From: CAJXMH01 sp964001305
GTDB lineage: Bacteria; Bacteroidota; Bacteroidia; Flavobacteriales_E; Vicingaceae
DNA: 64,000 nucleotides
NCBI GenBank assembly: GCA_964001305.1
Contig: CAXFAI010000001.1
Coordinates: 77,235 to 141,234, forward strand
Reading direction: 5' to 3'
Part shown: piece by piece, positions 58,749 through 64,000 of the stretch
Layout: each line of letters starts with the position of its first letter
Numbering within the stretch: the first letter of the stretch is position 1
Program-made: the position numbers and the translations under genes
The notes under the pieces: model-generated
Seen by the model: only the letters and a program-made list of their open reading frames with translations
Database searches by the model: none
Told to the model about the DNA's origin: nothing

Positions 58749-59885
58749 TTAAACCAAGTCTGAATAAATGTTTTTTACTTGAAGAGCCATTTTTTGAATG
58801 CTATAATTTTGTGAATACTTAATTCGCTCTTCTTTTCTTTTATCCCTTTCTTCCGGATGTTCTAAATAGAATTTCATGCGATTTGCCAATCCTTCTTCAT
58901 TCGGGACTATGTCGTTCTTTTCTATGTTTTCTATTATTTCAACTACCCCACCTCCATCTTCAAATACCAAAGTTGGTTTTCCTAAGGACAAAGCTTCAAC
59001 AGCTACCAAACCAAAGGCTTCATTTTGAGATGGCAATACACAAATGTCTATTAATTGCTGCGCATCTAATGCTTCTTTCAAATAGCCAGTAAAAATAAGA
59101 TGTTTCTCAATCCCTAAATTTTTAGACAGCATTTTGTAGTCTTCTTTCAATGGTCCATCACCAATTAACAACAATACCAAGTTTTCTTTATGTTCTAAGG
59201 TTGAAAAAGCCTGAATCAATCTGTCAATTCTTTTAACCTTTGCAAAACGCGAAGCGGTGCCTATAACTGTTTTATTAGCAAGACGATTTTTCAGATTTTG
59301 AATTACTTCTGCATTTTCAGTTGAATTCATCAAGCTTTCTGACGCGGATAAATCAATGCCATTTGGTACAATTTGATAATTCTGATTACTTTTTTTGAGG
59401 TATTTTTTTTGGGCAATTTTATGTGAAAATGCAGAATTAAAGGTTAAAAAAACTCCTTTCTTGTTTAAAAAGTAAGTTTTTAGCAAGTCTAAAATTTGGT
59501 CATTAACTCTCTTTTTCCGTCCAAATCCAAAATTTCCATGCTCTGTAAAAACAATTGAAGCTGTTGATTTTAAACCCAAGTGAAATATTAAGGGATTAAA
59601 AAAATGAAAGTGTAATATTTGATGTTGATTAAACAGCTTAAGTGTCTCTTTAAGATTGGCTTTGTTCCAATCAAAACCAGAAGTAAAGTTCATATAATAG
59701 GCTTCTATACCTTGATTACCATCAAACTTCCAATTTATCGGTTTACTCTTTTTTGCAATTAAAATTGAGGGAAGAAAAGCTGAAAATTTTAATTGTTCTG
59801 CAATTAAATGGTGCACTAATCTTTCAATTCCTCCAAATTCTGTATCCCATATGATGTGAAGCACTTTTTTAGTCGTCAAGCTCAT
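58749..59885 (-). CDS. GT4-family glycosyltransferase
   Basis: A 378-residue GT-B enzyme. The N-terminal part carries HIIWDTEFGGIERLVHHLI and VFTEHGNFGFGRKKRVNDQI. The donor half has IGTASRFAKVKRIDRLIQAF, LLIGDGPLKEDYKML and PSQNEAFGLVAVEALSLGKP with EX7E. Its position at the start side of the locus, next to the acyltransferase, suggests an early repeat-unit step. The gene starts at 59885, directly after the acyltransferase gene's stop codon. Confidence 0.9.
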   Translation of the reverse strand: MSLTTKKVLHIIWDTEFGGIERLVHHLIAEQLKFSAFLPSILIAKKSKPINWKFDGNQGIEAYYMNFTSGFDWNKANLKETLKLFNQHQILHFHFFNPLIFHLGLKSTASIVFTEHGNFGFGRKKRVNDQILDLLKTYFLNKKGVFLTFNSAFSHKIAQKKYLKKSNQNYQIVPNGIDLSASESLMNSTENAEVIQNLKNRLANKTVIGTASRFAKVKRIDRLIQAFSTLEHKENLVLLLIGDGPLKEDYKMLSKNLGIEKHLIFTGYLKEALDAQQLIDICVLPSQNEAFGLVAVEALSLGKPTLVFEDGGGVVEIIENIEKNDIVPNEEGLANRMKFYLEHPEERDKRKEERIKYSQNYSIQKMALQVKNIYSDLV

Positions 59886-60437
59886 TTAGTTCCGCTCCTT
59901 TATCAGTCTAATCGGACTTCCGACATATACTTTTCCTTCTTGTGTATTACTTTTCTCATTCACTAAAGAATTGGCACCTATAACTGCATGATTTGCTATA
60001 TAACTTCCTTTTAAAAGAATTGTATTTGCACCTATCCAAACATCTTTACCAATCGTTACAGCCTTTGAAATAGAAGCTTGTATTTGAATTTTACTTCCTT
60101 TTTCTATCCCATGTTCTGAATCTCGAATACTCACATTTTCACCGATTAATGTGTAAGCTCCGATTTCAATTTTCTCATTACTGCTAAGCAATACGTTTTG
60201 AGTAATGTTCACATGATCTTCAATCACTAACTTTCCTTTCGGTGTGACTTCTAACGTACAATTGTATCCAAACGTAACATAATCTCCGATGGTTATATTT
60301 TTATGTGGAACGGCTCTAAGTTTTGGAAAAGAATAGCACTTTAAGCCTTTACCCACCTTACAGCCATGAATCAGCAGATAGGCCTTAAAGCAAATGCCTT
60401 TCATTTTTCTACTTATGTTTCTAATGCTTTGCTCCAA
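59886..60437 (-). CDS. Left-handed beta-helix acyltransferase
   Basis: A 183-residue cytosolic protein of the hexapeptide-repeat (WcaF/Maa-like) family. A short basic N-terminal helix precedes the coil region (GDYVTFGYNCTLEVT, IEDHVNITQNVLLSS, IGAYTLIGENVSIRD), the catalytic His lies in DSEHGIEKG, and KDVWIGANTILLKGSYIAN plus VGSPIRLIKER close the fold. It probably O-acetylates a sugar of the polysaccharide using acetyl-CoA. It begins 3 bp after the GT2 stop. Confidence 0.88.
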   Translation of the reverse strand: MEQSIRNISRKMKGICFKAYLLIHGCKVGKGLKCYSFPKLRAVPHKNITIGDYVTFGYNCTLEVTPKGKLVIEDHVNITQNVLLSSNEKIEIGAYTLIGENVSIRDSEHGIEKGSKIQIQASISKAVTIGKDVWIGANTILLKGSYIANHAVIGANSLVNEKSNTQEGKVYVGSPIRLIKERN

Positions 60438-60440
60438 CTT

Positions 60441-61301
60441 TTAATCCTCTTTAATTATCCAGTTTTTCTCGATTCTCCTTTCTAGAAAAGACCTTAACCC
60501 AAAGGTATTAAGCAGAAACCGAATAAATCGCTTCACCGTTTTTTTTATATAGCACCGATAAATCGCTTTCTTCATTTGTGGTGCAAATTCAGATTCGTTT
60601 TCTACCAATATTTTATAGCCTTCTTTATAAGAAAGGCAATTCGTATTACTTACTCCACCTACCCTAAACACCGTTGTGTTGACATTTAAATATTGAAAGC
60701 TGAAATTTTGCTTATACGCTCTCAGAAAAAAATCATAATCCGCGGAAAGTTTATATGCTTCATTATAACCATTCAGTTTTTGATATACACTTCTTTTAAC
60801 AAAAGTAGAAGGATGAAAGACTCCCATGCTTTCTTCCATTTTATGGAGATTAGGAAATTCTTCACGGAAATACTGTTTCCCTCCAATTTCTCGAAGTTTA
60901 GTCATGTTTCCATAAATGACATCTGCTTTGGTTTTATCAAAAAATGTTGCAACGTTTATTAATGCTCCTTCTAAATAGTAATCATCAGCATTTAAAATAG
61001 CGATAAGTTCACCACTTGATTTTTTCCATCCCTTATTCATGGCATTGTATATGCCGGAGTCCTTTTCAGAAACCCAATAAGCAAGATTTGACTCGTATTT
61101 CTTGATAATTTCTTGAGTTCCATCCGTTGAGCCTCCATCAATAATGATATATTCTAAATTCGGATAATTTTGATTTAAAACACTTTGAATGCTCTCCTCA
61201 ATGTATTTAACTCCATTATAAACGACTGTTATAATAGAAATTTTAGCCTTTTGAGCTACAGCTGGCCCAACTCCATTGTTTTTATTGGTTCCAGATTCCA
61301 C
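60441..61301 (-). CDS. GT2-family glycosyltransferase
   Basis: A 286-residue GT-A enzyme. The typical start SIITVVYNGVKYIEESIQSV, then IIIDGGSTDGTQEII, the AILNADDYYLEGALI metal-binding DxD region and LSADYDFFLRAYKQN. It transfers one sugar to the growing lipid-linked unit, probably an early step. The ATG at 61301 lies inside the 3' end of the flippase gene, a 20-bp overlap that implies translational coupling. Confidence 0.92.
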   Translation of the reverse strand: MESGTNKNNGVGPAVAQKAKISIITVVYNGVKYIEESIQSVLNQNYPNLEYIIIDGGSTDGTQEIIKKYESNLAYWVSEKDSGIYNAMNKGWKKSSGELIAILNADDYYLEGALINVATFFDKTKADVIYGNMTKLREIGGKQYFREEFPNLHKMEESMGVFHPSTFVKRSVYQKLNGYNEAYKLSADYDFFLRAYKQNFSFQYLNVNTTVFRVGGVSNTNCLSYKEGYKILVENESEFAPQMKKAIYRCYIKKTVKRFIRFLLNTFGLRSFLERRIEKNWIIKED

Positions 61302-62640
61302 TAGCTTTTCCTCGTATTATTTTTAAATATTGAATGGGTTGAACAAGCATACATACAAACAAGCCAACACAAGTAGCTAACATAACTCCAACACTACCCA
61401 GTCCCAAGTTCTTCGCAAAGAAAATAGAGAGTGGAATATTGGTTACTCCCATAAAAACCGATAACAGAATACTGATTTTAATCTTTCCAACGCCATTTAA
61501 AAAGTTCCCAAATATCATAACATGACTCGCTAAAACCACATAAATGCCCATAAGCATTGATAGTGAAAATGGGATACTTACGGCATCACCTATCCAAATA
61601 TGATATACACTTTCTGCTAAAAGCAACATGACAAAAACAACTACACTAGCAATGTACCAAAAACGCATGGTGATACGAATTGAATTTTTAATCCATTTTA
61701 GCTCATTTTTTTTATAGGCTTCTGTTATTGCAGACCAATAAGGCTTGGTAATAATGGTAAAAAAGATAGTAACTATACCAAAATATTTAAAGGCGATATT
61801 GTAAGGAGTCACTTCTTCTGGTCCGGCGATTTGCGTTATGATTATGTTATCTGTCATATAAACAATTAAAGCAGCACCTTGTAATATAAAAAACTTAGCT
61901 CCAAGAGTTAATAGCTCTTTTGATTTAGAAAAGTCAATATCAGTAAAAGACGGTTTGTACTTTTTATATGATGTATTATAGGCCCATAGCCCAAAAACAA
62001 AAGGAACTATTACCGTTACCAAACTGAAAGAAGCGCCCAAATAAAGTAAAGAACCATGGGTAGTTTTCAACAAAACAAAAACTATGATCAAGGATAAGAC
62101 GCTACCTGTTGTATTAATGACATTGCTCATAGCAGGGCGCTGATCTGCGATAAAAAGCGTGTTAATTAACTTAATCACAAACTGTAGACAAAAAACGGAG
62201 AAGACAATATAGACGAGTTTTCCAAGCTCATATTGATCTTGTGGTACATTGAAAAAATGAGCCCAATTTACAAATGGAAATATGAGGTTAAACAGGATAA
62301 AAAGAACTATTGAAATAATGGCAATAATCGCATAAGTAGTACTAACATACATTTTTGCTAATTGGAGTTCACCGTTTGCCTTAGCTATGGCAAATTTGTT
62401 TCTCATACCATTTCCTAAACCAATATCGAACAAATGAAACCATGCGAGTACTGAAGTTAACGTAATCCAAATTCCATATTTTGTTGGGTTTAAATAATCG
62501 ATAGTTAATGGAATTAGTAGCAAATTGATGAGGATACTAACTCCTTTAAGACCAAATGAAGCTAAAATGTTTTTTCTCGCTTTTACGGTACGTTCATGAC
62601 CTGAGAAAAACGTTTGGGTTACTTTCTTTAAATAAGACAA
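61282..62640 (-). CDS. Wzx-type polysaccharide flippase
   Basis: A 452-residue MOP-superfamily transporter with about twelve membrane helices (SFGLKGVSILINLLLIPLTI, YLNPTKYGIWITLTSVLAWF, GNGMRNKFAIAKANGE). It moves undecaprenyl-linked repeat units across the inner membrane for Wzy. It overlaps the GT2 gene by 20 bp and is 30 bp from the Wzc-like gene, placing it second in transcription order. Confidence 0.92.
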   Translation of the reverse strand: MSYLKKVTQTFFSGHERTVKARKNILASFGLKGVSILINLLLIPLTIDYLNPTKYGIWITLTSVLAWFHLFDIGLGNGMRNKFAIAKANGELQLAKMYVSTTYAIIAIISIVLFILFNLIFPFVNWAHFFNVPQDQYELGKLVYIVFSVFCLQFVIKLINTLFIADQRPAMSNVINTTGSVLSLIIVFVLLKTTHGSLLYLGASFSLVTVIVPFVFGLWAYNTSYKKYKPSFTDIDFSKSKELLTLGAKFFILQGAALIVYMTDNIIITQIAGPEEVTPYNIAFKYFGIVTIFFTIITKPYWSAITEAYKKNELKWIKNSIRITMRFWYIASVVVFVMLLLAESVYHIWIGDAVSIPFSLSMLMGIYVVLASHVMIFGNFLNGVGKIKISILLSVFMGVTNIPLSIFFAKNLGLGSVGVMLATCVGLFVCMLVQPIQYLKIIRGKASGIWNQ

Positions 62641-62669
62641 CTTATACCATTTTATTGGTCTGCAACGAA

Positions 62670-64000
62670 TTATGATTTACCTAAATGACCTTTTATTTTA
62701 CCTTTAAGCGAATCATCCATATCCTCATAATACCCATAAGCATAGGTCTTAGAACGGGAGCTAAAATTGTAAAGCAGACTTATTTTTTTGTCTTCATCCT
62801 TTCGGTAAATCTCATTCAAATTAGAAATAAACTCTTTCTTCGTATAATCTTGACGACAAATAAACAAGCTTAAATCAGCCCACTTTTTTAAGATTAAAGC
62901 ATCTGTCACCAAACCTACAGGAGGCGAATCAACGATGATGTAATCAAAGTTTTCTCTCAGTTCTTCAAACAATTTTTTGGTACGATCTACCATAATTAAC
63001 TCTGAAGGATTTGGTGGATTAGGTCCAGAGGTAATGTAAAATAAATTCTCAATTTCTCCTTTTTGAACGATGGAAGATAGTTCAGTATTACCACTTAAGT
63101 AATTGCTAATACCAACTCCATTTTCTACATTTAAGTAATTATGAATTTGTGGTTTACGTAAATCAAAACCAATAACAATGGTTTTCTTCCCACTTGCGGC
63201 TAATACTCCTGCCAAATTGATTGCAGTAAATGTCTTTCCTTCTTTTGGTACAGACGATGATATTAAAACCACATACGGAAATTGATTATGCTGAAAGAAG
63301 GCTAAGTTGGCCCGGACTAGGCGAAACGCTTCTACAATAGCAGATTTTGGTCGCTTTTCTATAACTAGAGCGCTGTCTTTTACCTTTGTTTCTGGTAAAG
63401 TTCCAAGTATGGGAATACTAGAAGCACTTTTCAATTCTTCTTTCGTTCGAATGGTGTCATTTAAAAAGTCTCTAAGCACTAGAATAATAGCAGGAACGAA
63501 TAAACCTAATAAAATGGCAATCATATAACTCAACCTGCGATTTGGTGCCACAGGTGCCAAACTGCTTAAACGTGCAGGTTCAACAATTTTGCAATCAGGA
63601 GTATTTGAAGAACGTTGAATGGCAGCGTTGGAGCGTTTCTCCATTAAAAACAAATAAATGTTTTCATTCAACTTTAATAGTCTATTCAGATTAACTAGCT
63701 GTCTTTCTGAACTAGGCAGCTTCTTTGCACTTTCACTTAATTTATTCGCTCGTTTATTCAGATTAGCCAAAATGATTTCATTGGCTTGCGACAACTCTTC
63801 AATACTTTCTCGAATAGCCTTAACAACGTCTTTTATCCGATTGTCAATCTGTTTAACCAATGGGTTTTGATCGTTGCCTTGATTCAATAAACTTTGCTTA
63901 CTTAAATTGAGATTGATCAATTCTGCAACCAATTGATTGATTACTTCATCCTCAATACCAAAAGCAGAAGGAGCTACTAATTTTTCAATACCTTCTTCTT
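62670..64000 (-). CDS. Wzc-like polysaccharide co-polymerase/BY-kinase, 3' part
   Basis: The gene continues past the right edge; its frame is open through 64000 (EEGIEKLVAPSAFGIEDEVI), so the TTG at 63932 is not the start. The visible part has coiled coil (VKAIRESIEELSQANEIILA), the PCP proline motif (PAIILVLRDFLNDTI region after VEPARLSSLAPVAPNRRLSY), a membrane helix, and the tyrosine-kinase domain: Walker A' VIGFDLRKPQ, Walker A SSVPKEGKTFTAINLAG and Walker B YIIVDSPPVGLVTDAL. The tail ends in a Tyr cluster (SKTYAYGYYEDMDDS), the usual autophosphorylation site. It controls chain length and export of the polysaccharide. Confidence 0.93.
   Translation of the reverse strand, partial: EEGIEKLVAPSAFGIEDEVINQLVAELINLNLSKQSLLNQGNDQNPLVKQIDNRIKDVVKAIRESIEELSQANEIILANLNKRANKLSESAKKLPSSERQLVNLNRLLKLNENIYLFLMEKRSNAAIQRSSNTPDCKIVEPARLSSLAPVAPNRRLSYMIAILLGLFVPAIILVLRDFLNDTIRTKEELKSASSIPILGTLPETKVKDSALVIEKRPKSAIVEAFRLVRANLAFFQHNQFPYVVLISSSVPKEGKTFTAINLAGVLAASGKKTIVIGFDLRKPQIHNYLNVENGVGISNYLSGNTELSSIVQKGEIENLFYITSGPNPPNPSELIMVDRTKKLFEELRENFDYIIVDSPPVGLVTDALILKKWADLSLFICRQDYTKKEFISNLNEIYRKDEDKKISLLYNFSSRSKTYAYGYYEDMDDSLKGKIKGHLGKS

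Noticed and set aside
63932..63932. TTG as start of the Wzc-like gene
   Set aside because: The reading frame upstream of it is open to the window edge and encodes sequence expected for the family, so the gene is truncated by the window.
1..64000. Search for CRISPR arrays, IS elements, prophage, rRNA and tRNA
   Set aside because: No regularly spaced repeats, transposase or integrase frames, phage genes or RNA gene signatures were seen by eye; a tRNAscan-SE and ISfinder run would settle it.

Overview
The window looks like a chromosomal segment of a low-GC marine-type Bacteroidota, probably order Flavobacteriales (family not assignable from sequence alone). Signs of this are the type IX secretion (T9SS) C-terminal sorting domains, a TonB receptor with a CarboxypepD_reg-like N-terminus, DUF7619, DUF2911, DUF5522 and choice-of-anchor L proteins, TAnnTTTG promoter elements, near absence of Shine-Dalgarno sequences, and a large Wzx/Wzy-type polysaccharide locus. 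No mobile element, CRISPR array, rRNA or tRNA was recognised.

Layout. 1-345 is the 5' end of pyrD. 423-2131 holds three tandem SpoIIAA-like paralogues convergent with an XRE regulator whose promoter region carries several TTTACAtATGTAAA-like operators. 2510-5999 is a DtxR-type metalloregulator divergent from a TonB receptor plus secreted thioredoxin pair, with an operator palindrome inside the promoter spacer. 6028-6932 is a PAS protein plus acyl-CoA thioesterase pair. 6933-7801 contains two oppositely oriented cobalamin riboswitches. The plus-strand one leads into a class I ribonucleotide reductase (nrdB, nrdA) and a Cys-rich protein. The minus-strand one has no obvious classical B12 target. 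10895-13999 encodes four exported proteins on the minus strand. 14167-18812 is a metal ABC importer operon: DtxR regulator, lipoprotein, ATPase, a permease fused to a second DtxR-like repressor, and a second permease.

18874-30836 holds three large T9SS cargo proteins (two of them close paralogues) whose last 132 bp are nearly identical, and an M1 aminopeptidase that is also a T9SS cargo. Then come clpB, a DUF2911 lipid-anchored-like protein, an AsmA-like protein, an OmpA/choice-of-anchor L protein, a prohibitin-family protein, an O-antigen ligase/TPR protein and a DUF7619 T9SS cargo.

42064-64000 is one long minus-strand exopolysaccharide/capsule locus. In transcription order it has a BY-kinase/Wzz (partial), Wzx flippase, GT2, acyltransferase, GT4, asparagine synthase-like amidotransferase, GT4, Wzy-type polymerase, GT4, second amidotransferase, alcohol dehydrogenase-MocA fusion, (alpha/alpha)-barrel protein, DUF354 protein, sugar transferase, Wzi-like barrel, Wzz-like protein and a polytopic membrane protein. 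Genes are tightly packed, often with ATGA or TGATG overlaps, which implies co-transcription.

The most interesting points are the paired divergent B12 riboswitches with an orphan minus-strand copy, the permease-DtxR fusion that resembles chlamydial YtgCR, the XRE operator array with a possible small RNA beside it, and the homogenised T9SS sorting-domain sequences. All assignments were made by reading the sequence; no database search was run.
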